DNA from: Oceanospirillales bacterium | GTDB taxonomy: Bacteria; Pseudomonadota; Gammaproteobacteria; Pseudomonadales; Endozoicomonadaceae | Assembly (NCBI GenBank): GCA_004762125.1 | Contig: SIHQ01000001.1 | Span: 348,467 to 412,466 of the forward strand | Length of the DNA stretch: 64,000 nucleotides | Reading direction: 5' to 3' | Part shown: positions 41,860 to 50,547 of the stretch, piece by piece | How the letters are laid out: each line of letters opens with the position of its first letter | Numbering within the stretch: position 1 is the first letter of the stretch | Notes under the pieces: generated by a model | Databases searched by the model: none | The model's input: the letters and a program-made list of their open reading frames with translations, nothing else | Told to the model about the DNA's origin: nothing | Made by a program: the position numbers and the translations under genes

Positions 41860-42190
41860 CTTTAATCCTGCCTTTTGTTCATTTTCATCAGAGCATAGAC
41901 CAGCTAATCCCAACTCTGTTCCCTGCATTTCAAAAGGACACTGTTTTTCTTTGATTTCATGATTTCTTTTGGGACGCAGCCTCCGGTTTGAGTCCAGAAC
42001 TCTGACAATGAGAGGCCGACTCATCGTCTGTTCAAGAGGATAAACTCGTTAATAACTATACCGTGACTGACGAACTTTTTGTTGCCAATCAGCTATTGAA
42101 ACCTCAGCAAGTGGGTATCGGAAACCTGGAAGTTCGACCACTCAACCAAGTATGTTTAGACACTTAGTTGAGTGCTTTATCAGTCATTTA
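41860..42190 (-). other. region upstream of the deformylase-like gene
   Basis: About 330 bases. The frame of the gene at 41173 stays open to 42024 on the minus strand and would read MSRPLIVRVLDSNRRLRPKR onwards, a basic, low-hydrophobicity stretch unlike the mature protein. It may be a decayed remnant or chance. No terminator for the glutathione S-transferase gene is obvious. Confidence 0.4.
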
Positions 42191-42820
42191 TCAGGGAGAC
42201 GCTTTTACCACGGCTCTTTGGCAAGCTGGGCGCTGATACATTCGATCTCTGTATTCCAGATACTTCTGCGGGATTTCAAACTCGAAACGTTCTGCCCAAT
42301 TAATAGTTTGGGCGAGCAGGATATCTGCACCGCTAAAGCGGTTACCTACAGCATAATCCCGACCTTCCATCTGTTTATCCAAAGCGGCAATAGATCGCTT
42401 AAACTCCCATTTCACCGTGGCAAACATCTGCTCAATACGGTGCTCTTCAGGCAGGATAAAAGTGTGTTTTCCTTTACTCCATAACGGTTGTTCAAGATCC
42501 GTCAGAATGAAGTAACAAAACTCATCGTACTCTGCTTTTTCTGCTACTGATCGAGGCATCAATTGCTTGTCAGCTAATCGCGCAACGTAATTCACAATAG
42601 CGGCACTTTCGGTGAGAATCAGTTCTCCGTCCACCAACGTCGGAACTTTCCCCTGACGGTTAATGGCTGTATAAGATGGATGACGACTGCCGTTTTCTTC
42701 AGAACTGCCAATTTTTATATGTTGATACTCGTAATCCAAACCAGCTTCTTCAAGGGCCCAAAGAGCCCTGAATGAACGTGATGGGCCAGAGCCGTATAAC
42801 TTTATCATTGTACTTTCCAT
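42191..42820 (-). CDS. glutathione S-transferase family protein
   Basis: Two-domain GST of 209 residues. The N-terminal thioredoxin fold has IKLYGSGPSRSFRALWALEE with the Ser likely to activate glutathione. The cis-proline and gamma-glutamyl contacts are in KVPTLVDGELILTESAAI. The all-helical C-terminal domain follows (GADILLAQTINWAERF). The ATG at 42820 is used; one at 42808 is also possible. It lies 77 bases after the DASS transporter gene on the same strand. Substrate unknown. Confidence 0.88.
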   Translation of the reverse strand: MESTMIKLYGSGPSRSFRALWALEEAGLDYEYQHIKIGSSEENGSRHPSYTAINRQGKVPTLVDGELILTESAAIVNYVARLADKQLMPRSVAEKAEYDEFCYFILTDLEQPLWSKGKHTFILPEEHRIEQMFATVKWEFKRSIAALDKQMEGRDYAVGNRFSGADILLAQTINWAERFEFEIPQKYLEYRDRMYQRPACQRAVVKASP

Positions 42821-42897
42821 GACCGTACTATCCTTGAAATTTCAGGGTCTCAGTCTTACAAAAATAATCTGCTCCGGCAATGAACCCTGAAGCCAAT

Positions 42898-44298
42898 TCA
42901 TAACCAGCCCAACCATGCCAGTGTGGAAAGAACACTGCAAATCAGCAAAACGCCAATAGGGCTGATTACCTTTGCTGTACGAATAAAGTCTTTGGTTTCC
43001 ACCAATCCAGTAGCATGAGCAAGGGCATTGGGAGGCGTACTGATCGGCAGCCCCATTCCAAGAGAAGAAGACAAAGCGGCAATAGCGGCGATCACCACCA
43101 ACCCACCCCAGTCTGCCATACCGGCTATAGAAACAGACATAGACACAGCAATGGGCATCAACAGATTGGCGGTCGCTGTGTTAGAAAGAAACGTCGCCAT
43201 CAGCATGCAAACAAAGCCAATAACAAAGAAGATCACCACAATAGGTAATTGCTCAAATGGCAGACAGTTGACGATTAGTTTCGCTAGTCCTGAGCTGCTC
43301 ATAGCTGCACCAATGGCAATACCACCAGCCAGTAACCAGAGTACGTCCCAGCTGATTTTCTTGAGGTCTTTCTGACCAATTACACCCGTCAGACTGAATA
43401 TCGCTACCGGAATAATGGCGACAGCATAAGCGTTTACGCCATGAAGACTGGAACTCATCCAGAGTAATACCGTTAACAGAACAGTGCTGTAAACAATATA
43501 AGGCTTACAGCCATGGGCAAAGGTAGATTCAATTTTAAGCTCTACAGTTTTACTTTTAGAAGGATACATGTGCAATAAAAGCCACCAGCTGAATCCTAGT
43601 AAAACAATCGTGATAGGAACAGCAAACATCATCCAGTCACCAAAGCTAATGCTGTTTTCACCAACAAAATAGCGAAAGGCAATCGCATTGGGCGGTGTTC
43701 CGATAGGTGTACCCATACCTCCTAAGTTAGCCGCAACTGGAATAGCCAATACCATGGCTCTGCCACCGGGATCTTTCGGATCCATATCAGCCAACAATGG
43801 AGTCATAATTGTCAGCATCATAACGCTGGTTGTTGTGTTGCTCATAAACATGGAAAAGATGGCCGTGATCACCATCAAACCCAGCATCACTATTTCATAG
43901 CGTTGGCCAAAAGGTTTCAGCAGCACTCTCGCCAAATTCAAATCAAGACCGTATTTAGCACTGGCTAGAGCGATATAAAAGCCGCCCAGAAACAGAATAA
44001 TTATGGGGGAAGCAAAACTACTGAACACTTCCACATAACTCAGAGCAAAATCTCCCAACCCTTCTTTCAAAAAGTGGGGAGCACTATCAGAGGCGGTCAG
44101 TACGAGAAGGGTAATAATCAGCAGTGATGTGGAGAATGCTGGCACTGATTCCGTTATCCACAGAAAAGTGGCTAACAGAAAAATCGACAAGATTCTCTGT
44201 TGCACCGTATTCAGTAACCCTTCGGGGAAGAAAAACTCTGGCACTAGGAAAGCTCCTGCCATGGCCAGACAGCAGGGAATCAGCTTTTTGAATTGCAT
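42898..44298 (-). CDS. SLC13/DASS-family sodium:anion (dicarboxylate) symporter
   Basis: Inner-membrane transporter of 466 residues with about 11-12 hydrophobic segments. The two inverted repeats of the family each show the SNT motif: MSNTTTSVMMLTIMTPLLAD and LSNTATANLLMPIAVSM. These bind the carboxylate and sodium. The matching loops PIGTPPNAIAFRY and PISTPPNALAHAT are also present. Likely substrates are C4-dicarboxylates or related anions; the exact one cannot be read from sequence. Confidence 0.9.
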   Translation of the reverse strand: MQFKKLIPCCLAMAGAFLVPEFFFPEGLLNTVQQRILSIFLLATFLWITESVPAFSTSLLIITLLVLTASDSAPHFLKEGLGDFALSYVEVFSSFASPIIILFLGGFYIALASAKYGLDLNLARVLLKPFGQRYEIVMLGLMVITAIFSMFMSNTTTSVMMLTIMTPLLADMDPKDPGGRAMVLAIPVAANLGGMGTPIGTPPNAIAFRYFVGENSISFGDWMMFAVPITIVLLGFSWWLLLHMYPSKSKTVELKIESTFAHGCKPYIVYSTVLLTVLLWMSSSLHGVNAYAVAIIPVAIFSLTGVIGQKDLKKISWDVLWLLAGGIAIGAAMSSSGLAKLIVNCLPFEQLPIVVIFFVIGFVCMLMATFLSNTATANLLMPIAVSMSVSIAGMADWGGLVVIAAIAALSSSLGMGLPISTPPNALAHATGLVETKDFIRTAKVISPIGVLLICSVLSTLAWLGWL

Positions 44299-44542
44299 GG
44301 TACAGCTCTGCGAATAGGAGACTATATAAGAGTTAGAGTGCGCCTTTTTTCTATATAAAGAGGTGAGCTACATCATTATTTAACTTATTAATAATATTTC
44401 GAGTGCGCCCTGAACAGCTTATCGTCACGTTTGAGAGAAACCAGCCAACAGCTCTATGCGCAAACCTGATGCTACGGTATTTATATAGGGAGCCAGTAAC
44501 GAGCTTGGCCTGAACGAAAACAAAGAGCATGGAAGCTGAATA

Positions 44543-45664
44543 ATGCTAAATAAATATCTAATCGCGCTGTGTATTTACTCACTCTCCTTGAGCCTGTCAG
44601 CAAGACCTCTCCTCAATATTGAAGAACAGGATGAGATCTATTACGAGTCCTGTCAAAGTGGCGTCGAGAGTGCTTATCAATCGGTAAAGCCTGTTGCTGA
44701 TAAAAAAAGTATTCAAATCAATGAACTGAATGTTCTCAGTGACAACAAATTGCTGGCCCTTGAAGAAGGTATTGTTCTCAAGAATGGCAAAGCGATCCTC
44801 AGAGTTGGGCGAGGGGGCAGCCTGAAGCTCTTTCACGGTTACATACCTGTATGGCGCTCTTTAGGGCGACATATTGAATTGGCAGATAACCCAGAGGACA
44901 GCACCAAAGTTCATTTCAGGTTCACTGATCTCGAACAGAGGTTAATGGACGAAAGCGCTTCTGCTTCATTCGAGAACCCTATTTTATCAGACGATGAAAA
45001 TCTGGCAGCTACCGATGAAGGCGATAAAATAGGCGAAAACGCTTCTTCTTCTGGTTCATTCAAGAACCTTGTTTTATCAGACGATGGAAATCTGACAGCT
45101 ACTGATGAAGACGATAAGATTATCTGGCAAAGCAACACTTTTATGGCGCAGGCAGACGATGTTCTGACTGAAAGGCTGACAGGAGAAAAAGCTCCGAATT
45201 CAGTGGTTCATTCGAAAACACGGAATCTGGACTGGCGAGCTAATACAGACCCAACTGTCCTACTTAAGAATGGTGATTCCAGATTGGAATGGAGTAATAA
45301 AAGAATTACCTTCTATCAGCACGAGCAACCTATATTCCATCCAACCGCAACAGGCGGGCCTGTCTGGCAGGCCAATGGTACTTTAGCCATTTACGATGGT
45401 GCGCCTTATTTTGTCTGGGGAAGTTACAACTGGATGCACAATGTTCAGGTAGGCACTGTATTAGGTATTTCTGATCAGAATGAACTGATGATTACCGACG
45501 ACTTGGGTTGTGTCACCTGGGAAGCTTCAGGTGACAAAGGGAGAACCTGGTCAACGCTAAAATCACGTCGTCAAATGTGTAAACGAATACTCTCGGATAA
45601 GTGGCTTTACAAAAAATGGATGCGCAGCCGAGCATCTTTCGATAGCCTGAAATGCTCTAAATAG
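44543..45664 (+). CDS. exported protein with bulb-type lectin-like repeats
   Basis: 373 residues with a signal peptide (LIALCIYSLSLSLSA, cleavage near residue 20). Several segments have the spacing of mannose-binding B-lectin strands: ILRVGRGGSLKLFHGYIPVW, LVLSDDGNLTATDEDDKIIW and NGTLAIYDGAPYFVWGS. The QxDxNxVxY sugar site is not strictly conserved, so carbohydrate binding is inferred. A recent internal duplication is seen near residues 141-193. The C-terminus is basic with two Cys. Unrelated in direction to its neighbours. An exported host- or surface-glycan-binding protein is possible. Confidence 0.65.
   Translation: MLNKYLIALCIYSLSLSLSARPLLNIEEQDEIYYESCQSGVESAYQSVKPVADKKSIQINELNVLSDNKLLALEEGIVLKNGKAILRVGRGGSLKLFHGYIPVWRSLGRHIELADNPEDSTKVHFRFTDLEQRLMDESASASFENPILSDDENLAATDEGDKIGENASSSGSFKNLVLSDDGNLTATDEDDKIIWQSNTFMAQADDVLTERLTGEKAPNSVVHSKTRNLDWRANTDPTVLLKNGDSRLEWSNKRITFYQHEQPIFHPTATGGPVWQANGTLAIYDGAPYFVWGSYNWMHNVQVGTVLGISDQNELMITDDLGCVTWEASGDKGRTWSTLKSRRQMCKRILSDKWLYKKWMRSRASFDSLKCSK
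44965..45120 (+). repeat. internal duplication with a 90-bp period in the lectin-like gene
   Basis: Bases 44965-45030 and 45055-45120 are two copies of a 66-base segment with few differences, coding for SFENPILSDDENLAATDEGD and SFKNLVLSDDGNLTATDEDD. The reading frame is kept. Points to growth or loss of lectin-like strands by duplication. Confidence 0.9.
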
Positions 45665-45678
45665 TAACGGTCTATATG

Positions 45679-45708
45679 GGCTTCTCTCCTCATAGTAAGA
45701 GAGAAGCC
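45679..45708 (+). terminator. hairpin after the lectin-like gene
   Basis: A perfect 10-bp stem, GGCTTCTCTC with GAGAGAAGCC, 15 bases after the stop; no T-run follows, so it is terminator-like only. Confidence 0.55.
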
Positions 45709-45889
45709 ACTCAAGAATCTCATTCCTCTACTATGCCCCCACTATTCATTCTCTTGTCGCTTACTCATTGGTTGGAATCAAATGATCTGACAATGTGCTT
45801 TCTTTACTTTTCCTTAGACTATTTCTGATAATATCTGCCGTAGAACAAACTGCTCAGAAAGAGCCATTGAAGGCCAATAAGAGAAAATA

Positions 45890-47650
45890 GTGGAAAGCAG
45901 TATCCCCGCTCAAGAACCAACTCGAAGCCAGAGCATTCGATTTTGGGAAAACAGCATTGTCCGCAGATATTTTTTCCTGTCCCTGCTGGTGACCTTCATA
46001 CCTCTGGTTATAACTATTTTTCTTTATGATCGCTTAACTGGAGAGCTTCAACAAAATATTGATCAGCAACGCTACCAACTGCAGCTAAAGCAAGTGAAGT
46101 CCGAAATGACGAGTATGCTGCAGCGGCATCAGACGGCACTGCGGGCTATAGCGTCACTTCCGGATATAGGAAAACTGCTGCAGAAGGACGTTCAACTCTC
46201 TTCGGCCACACTGAACCTGATTTATTTCGATATTGATCGTCCAGAAATTTACGGCGCTCTCTTCTTCAGTCATCAGTGGCAACTCAAACAAGCGCTACCC
46301 GGTCAAAGTGCCAGTGGTTCTCCTTATTGGAACGGAGACACTTTCAGCATCGAACAACTGCCAAAAATCCAGATTGGTAGTGATTGGCTGATCGGTCCAC
46401 AACCTCCTTTACGAGGAAAATCCGGGTGGTACCTTATTGCACGACAGATCGAAGCTCTTGATCAGGGGAAAGAATCTCCCGGGTATGTTGCCTTTCAGGT
46501 TCGACTGGCCAGTTTAACCTCTCCACTGACCATTCTGGACAGTGAACAGAGTGGTTATGGTTGCCTGAAAACCAGTAGTAATAGCTGTTTCAGCTCACTG
46601 GCCGGTCTAAAGCCTCCTTCAAAAAACACAATATCCTCTGTTAACTTTTTGTCGAACTGGCAAATTCAACTGAATCCTGATGTTTCGTTTCAACAGGCTT
46701 CATTCTATCAAGAGAGTCAAACCAGCCAACGTGGTCTCTATATGGCCGTTGCCATTATTACCCTGACTCTGGTCAGTCTATTTTTTACCGCTCTGGTCGC
46801 CAGAACAAGGCGTCGTATACAACCACTGATTCACGGAGCTGAAGCCATAGCTGATGGTCACTGGAACCATATAATTCCATCGACCGGCCATGATGAGATC
46901 ACTCAGCTGACACGCTCACTGAATCGAATGGCTGAACAATTGAAAAGCCTGATGTCAGCAAGAATACAAATGGAGAAAAAAGTCACGCAGGGTGATTTTG
47001 CGACGGGGGTTGCTCATGAAATCCGTAACCCTCTCGCTACCATCAAAGTCTGCCTACAAAGTCTGCCACTATCGTCTAATAATGCTCAAGCGACAGAACT
47101 GAAACAATTGATGTTGGAAGAGATTGATCGAATAAACCAGTTAATACAGAACCTTCTGGATTATTCCAAACCGCCAAAGCCACTTACTCATCAGATTGAT
47201 TGCAGCGCTCTGTTACAGAGAGTTCTCATTCTGGTTGAACCTTTAGCGAAAGAACATTCGATAGCACTGACACTAAAAACCAGTGATCAGACTCAATGCA
47301 AAGCTGACCCTGAACAGCTCCACCAGGTCATCATGAACCTGCTTTTAAATTCAATAGAAGCTCTTTCTGGTACCGAGCATGGTCAAATACACCTTCACTG
47401 CTATCAACAGAATGACAAAGCAGTCATCACTGTTACTGATAACGGTCCGGGCATCAGCGAAACAGATCAAAAGAAAGTTATGGAGCCTTTCTTTACGACC
47501 AAAACTTCAGGAACCGGACTGGGGCTGGCTATCTCAGCTCGGCTTGTAGAGCTCAATAACGGACAGTTGTCTCTTTCCAGTAGAGGCGCTGATCAAACGT
47601 CCAATCAATTGGACAGCGGAACGACCGCAATTCTGACTTTTAATATATGA
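45890..47650 (+). CDS. membrane sensor histidine kinase
   Basis: 586 residues. Transmembrane helices at about 26-46 and 283-304 bracket a periplasmic sensor of some 235 residues that I cannot assign. A HAMP linker follows (to about 362). The phosphoacceptor is H376 in VAHEIRNPLATIK. The ATPase has the N box NLLLNSIEAL, the G1 box DNGPGIS and the G2 box GTGLGLAI. The start is GTG at 45890. It lies 52 bases before an NtrC-type regulator, so the two form a two-component system, with a binding protein gene following. Confidence 0.92.
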   Translation: MESSIPAQEPTRSQSIRFWENSIVRRYFFLSLLVTFIPLVITIFLYDRLTGELQQNIDQQRYQLQLKQVKSEMTSMLQRHQTALRAIASLPDIGKLLQKDVQLSSATLNLIYFDIDRPEIYGALFFSHQWQLKQALPGQSASGSPYWNGDTFSIEQLPKIQIGSDWLIGPQPPLRGKSGWYLIARQIEALDQGKESPGYVAFQVRLASLTSPLTILDSEQSGYGCLKTSSNSCFSSLAGLKPPSKNTISSVNFLSNWQIQLNPDVSFQQASFYQESQTSQRGLYMAVAIITLTLVSLFFTALVARTRRRIQPLIHGAEAIADGHWNHIIPSTGHDEITQLTRSLNRMAEQLKSLMSARIQMEKKVTQGDFATGVAHEIRNPLATIKVCLQSLPLSSNNAQATELKQLMLEEIDRINQLIQNLLDYSKPPKPLTHQIDCSALLQRVLILVEPLAKEHSIALTLKTSDQTQCKADPEQLHQVIMNLLLNSIEALSGTEHGQIHLHCYQQNDKAVITVTDNGPGISETDQKKVMEPFFTTKTSGTGLGLAISARLVELNNGQLSLSSRGADQTSNQLDSGTTAILTFNI

Positions 47651-47702
47651 CGCAATTTTGCCCACAACACTTTTATTTCAAACGACATAAGAAGAAGCTG
47701 GT

Positions 47703-49073
47703 ATGAACAGCAAACCCACCCTGCTGATTACAGATGATGAAACACGACTGGCTCGCTCTCTTGAGATCGCTCTGACCAGCAACAGCTATCGAATTATCAC
47801 GGCTCACACAGCAGCTGATGCCATTGATTTGGCGATCAGTGAACACCCAGAAGTAATATTGCTCGATCTTAAGCTGCCTGACAGTGACCATCTCAACCCC
47901 CTGAACAAACTCAAAGTTATCCTGCCAGAAAGCAAAATTATCATGATGTCAGCTCACGGCGACATTCAGATTGCTGTTGAAGCTGTGAAACAAGGTGCCT
48001 ATGACTTTATCACCAAGCCTTTTGATGTTGACGTCATACGCTCTCGTATTACTCCCTGGCTGGAAAGCAGTAGGGAACAGGTTCCTGAACTTCGGAAATT
48101 CGTTGGGCAGAGTTTGGCACTGAAAAATTTGTTGGAACAGATCCAACTTGTCGCAAAAAGTCCGGCCAGAAACATTCTTCTGAAAGGTGAATCTGGTACC
48201 GGAAAAACAGCCATTGCCCATGAGATTCACTGTCAGAGTAAATGCTCAGATGCCCCCTTTATTGAAGTTAACTGCGCAGCTTTACCCGAATCCTTGCTAG
48301 AATCGGAGCTCTTCGGGGCAGAAAAAGGAGCTTATACTGGTGCTTATAAACGACGAAAAGGCCTTATTGAGCAAGCAGATGGCGGCACCCTGTTTCTGGA
48401 CGAAATCGGTGAACTCAGTCTGCCAACCCAAGCTAAATTACTTACCTTTCTGGAAAGCTACCGCTATCGCTCAGTAGGCAGTGAGGTTGAAAAAAATGCG
48501 GATATCCGTGTTATTGCTGCGACCAACAAAGATCTTCAACAAGCGTCAGAGGCAGGAGAGTTCAGAGCTGACCTCTATTTCCGTCTGAACATAATGCCCC
48601 TCACCCTGCCGCCATTAAACCACCGCTTGGAAGATGTTCCCGAATTGCTGGAATACTTTGCAGAGCTGATGGCAAAACGCCAGTCGACCCTCCCTATTCA
48701 GTTCGATAAAGAAACTCTGAAGGTACTGTCTAGCTTTTCATGGCCCGGAAACATTCGGGAGCTGAGAAACATTGTTGAGCGGCTGTCAGTGCTTTACTCA
48801 GGGGCTTTGATTACCAGAAACATGCTGCCCGTTGAGTTTTTTGATGGCAATCATGCTCAGTCGAACGTCGCACCAGATCTCAGCCAGGCTGAAACAAGCC
48901 ACACTGATGAACTACCAGAGTCTATGGACGAATATCTGGCGACGGCCGAGCGAGACATTATTCTGAAAGCACTAAAGCAGACTAGCGGTCATAAAACCAA
49001 AGCTGCAGAATTGTTGAATATTTCACGCCATGCCTTCAAGCGTCGTCTGCAAAAGCTGGGCATTGACGTATGA
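47703..49073 (+). CDS. sigma-54-dependent NtrC-family response regulator
   Basis: 456 residues. The receiver domain has the acidic pair at D11-D12 and the phosphoacceptor D55 in LLDLKLPDS. The AAA+ domain has Walker A GESGTGKT (162-169) and the sigma-54 contact loop GAYTGA (209-214, usually GAFTGA; Tyr is a known variant). The R finger region and a Fis-type helix-turn-helix follow at the C-terminus (HKTKAAELLNISRHAFKRRL). It should activate sigma-54 promoters in response to the upstream kinase. Its stop overlaps the next start (ATGA). Confidence 0.94.
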   Translation: MNSKPTLLITDDETRLARSLEIALTSNSYRIITAHTAADAIDLAISEHPEVILLDLKLPDSDHLNPLNKLKVILPESKIIMMSAHGDIQIAVEAVKQGAYDFITKPFDVDVIRSRITPWLESSREQVPELRKFVGQSLALKNLLEQIQLVAKSPARNILLKGESGTGKTAIAHEIHCQSKCSDAPFIEVNCAALPESLLESELFGAEKGAYTGAYKRRKGLIEQADGGTLFLDEIGELSLPTQAKLLTFLESYRYRSVGSEVEKNADIRVIAATNKDLQQASEAGEFRADLYFRLNIMPLTLPPLNHRLEDVPELLEYFAELMAKRQSTLPIQFDKETLKVLSSFSWPGNIRELRNIVERLSVLYSGALITRNMLPVEFFDGNHAQSNVAPDLSQAETSHTDELPESMDEYLATAERDIILKALKQTSGHKTKAAELLNISRHAFKRRLQKLGIDV

Positions 49074-50308
49074 CATCACCGCTAAAAAGCTTTCTCTATG
49101 GTCTGACACTGCTCGCCAGCAGTGTCCTTTCCGCTGAAGAAGTTGTTATCGGCTCCAGTCCTGCCCAGGCAGACCTTAAACTGGGCTGTATGTATCCTCT
49201 ATCAGGTTCTTCAGCATTATGGGGTCGGGATGCTGTAGCAGGAATGAAGTTGGCATTGACTCATTTAGCCACTAAAAAAAAAACCGCACCCCAAATCACT
49301 ATCTATATCTCTGACACTATGGGTAAGGCTTACCGTTCTCGAGAGATCACTCAGCAGTTATTGACTCATAAAAAAGTGGATGCTTTATGCGGTGTCGTTA
49401 ACTCTGCCATAGCCTTGGAGACATCGAGAATAGCGAAGAAAAAACAGATTCTTTTTCTTGGCGCAGGTCACAGTACTTCCCGTACCACAGAGGAAGAACT
49501 TCACCCCTGGTATTTTCATCTGAATAACGACGCCAGTCAGTCGATGATGGCTGGAGCCCTTTACCTTCAGGAACTGCAAAAGACTGACAAATGGAAAACC
49601 CTGTCATACATAGGGCCGGATTATGAATACGGCCACCAAATCTGGCAAAAACTGACCCAGAGTCTGGACGCTTTGGGGGTAAAGTATCAGATCAATGATG
49701 AGTTCTACAGCCTCCATAACGAGAGCAGTTATGGCACTTACATAAAGGCTATTGCCAGCAACCCACCCGATATTCTGATTAATGGTCACTGGACACAAGA
49801 CCTGGTTCGTTTTGTTGAGCAAGCAAACAATACCGGTTTACTCCAGCAAAGCCGCTTTGCCAACTTTGATACCGGTGGCGGCTATTTCGCTCTTTCTCGT
49901 CTTCAGGACAGCCTGCCTGACGGCCTTATTCTCTCGGCACGACACCATATCAACTGGCCTGAAACAGCGAGGAACCAAGAGTTTATTGATCATTTTTATC
50001 AACAGAATAACCGCCTTCCTACCTTTGTGGCTCAGGATGCCTACACCGTCATTATCGCTATTGCCGATGCTTGGCAACAATCTCCTGAAAAAAGTATGGC
50101 CAGCATTCGTCAGACGCTCGAAGGCTTGAAGCTTTCTCTGCCAGAAGATCCTGTCGGATTTCAGTCCTATATTGATCCGGCCACCCATAAAATCATGCAG
50201 GTTCAGGCTATTGGTGTTACCCGTCGTTCAACTGACAAGGAAACATTATCTGTAAAACTGGCAGACTGGAAGATTTACTACCCCGAACCCTTCCACTACG
50301 ATCGATAA
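49070..50308 (+). CDS. periplasmic ligand-binding protein (LivJ/urea-type ABC fold) linked to a two-component system
   Basis: 412 residues with a signal peptide (FLYGLTLLASSVLSA, cleavage near 22). The mature protein has the type I periplasmic binding fold: KLGCMYPLSGSSALWGRDAV at the start, then the hinge-linked lobes with YIGPDYEYGHQIWQKL and FVAQDAYTVIIAIADAW. Relatives bind branched-chain amino acids, amides or urea. No permease or ATPase genes lie next to it, and its start overlaps the regulator stop, so it may present the ligand to the kinase instead of feeding a transporter. That role is inference. Confidence 0.85.
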   Translation: MTSPLKSFLYGLTLLASSVLSAEEVVIGSSPAQADLKLGCMYPLSGSSALWGRDAVAGMKLALTHLATKKKTAPQITIYISDTMGKAYRSREITQQLLTHKKVDALCGVVNSAIALETSRIAKKKQILFLGAGHSTSRTTEEELHPWYFHLNNDASQSMMAGALYLQELQKTDKWKTLSYIGPDYEYGHQIWQKLTQSLDALGVKYQINDEFYSLHNESSYGTYIKAIASNPPDILINGHWTQDLVRFVEQANNTGLLQQSRFANFDTGGGYFALSRLQDSLPDGLILSARHHINWPETARNQEFIDHFYQQNNRLPTFVAQDAYTVIIAIADAWQQSPEKSMASIRQTLEGLKLSLPEDPVGFQSYIDPATHKIMQVQAIGVTRRSTDKETLSVKLADWKIYYPEPFHYDR

Positions 50309-50356
50309 CCGCTCAACGATCGATAACCGCTCCTTCATGCGAGCGGTTATCGATCG
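50298..50356 (+). repeat. duplicated arm facing one inverted copy (two alternative hairpins) at the end of the binding-protein gene
   Basis: ACGATCGATAACCGCTC occurs at 50298-50314 and again at 50316-50332; its 16-base inverse GAGCGGTTATCGATCG is at 50341-50356. Either direct copy can pair with the inverse, giving two exclusive stems. The first copy contains the last codons and stop (TAA, 50306-50308) of the binding-protein gene. The near stem (8-base loop) is terminator-like, but A-rich sequence, not T, follows. Confidence 0.88.
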
Positions 50357-50508
50357 CAAATCCAAAGCTTCAAACCTTTCTCTGCCGCTTCGTATCCAGA
50401 AGCATCCATAACTACGACAACCTCATCTTTTGGCACAGTGATTGCCTTGTACTTGTCGTCCGTTGGAAGAAAGAACCGTCCTTTCCTGACAATAAAAATG
50501 ACGGCAAT
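50347..50508 (-). pseudogene. possible gene remnant, minus strand
   Basis: A 53-codon open stretch with coding character reading VRKGRFFLPTDDKYKAITVP, then EVVVVMDASGYEAAEKGLKL and ending ICDR-stop inside the inverted repeat. No proper start codon exists (only ATT before a stop), so it is most likely the C-terminal remnant of a lost gene. Not recognised. Its end (GATCGATAA) mirrors the end of the binding-protein gene on the other strand. Confidence 0.4.
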
Positions 50509-50547
50509 TCATAACAACAAAAATAAAACTTTAATTCCGGAGAACGC

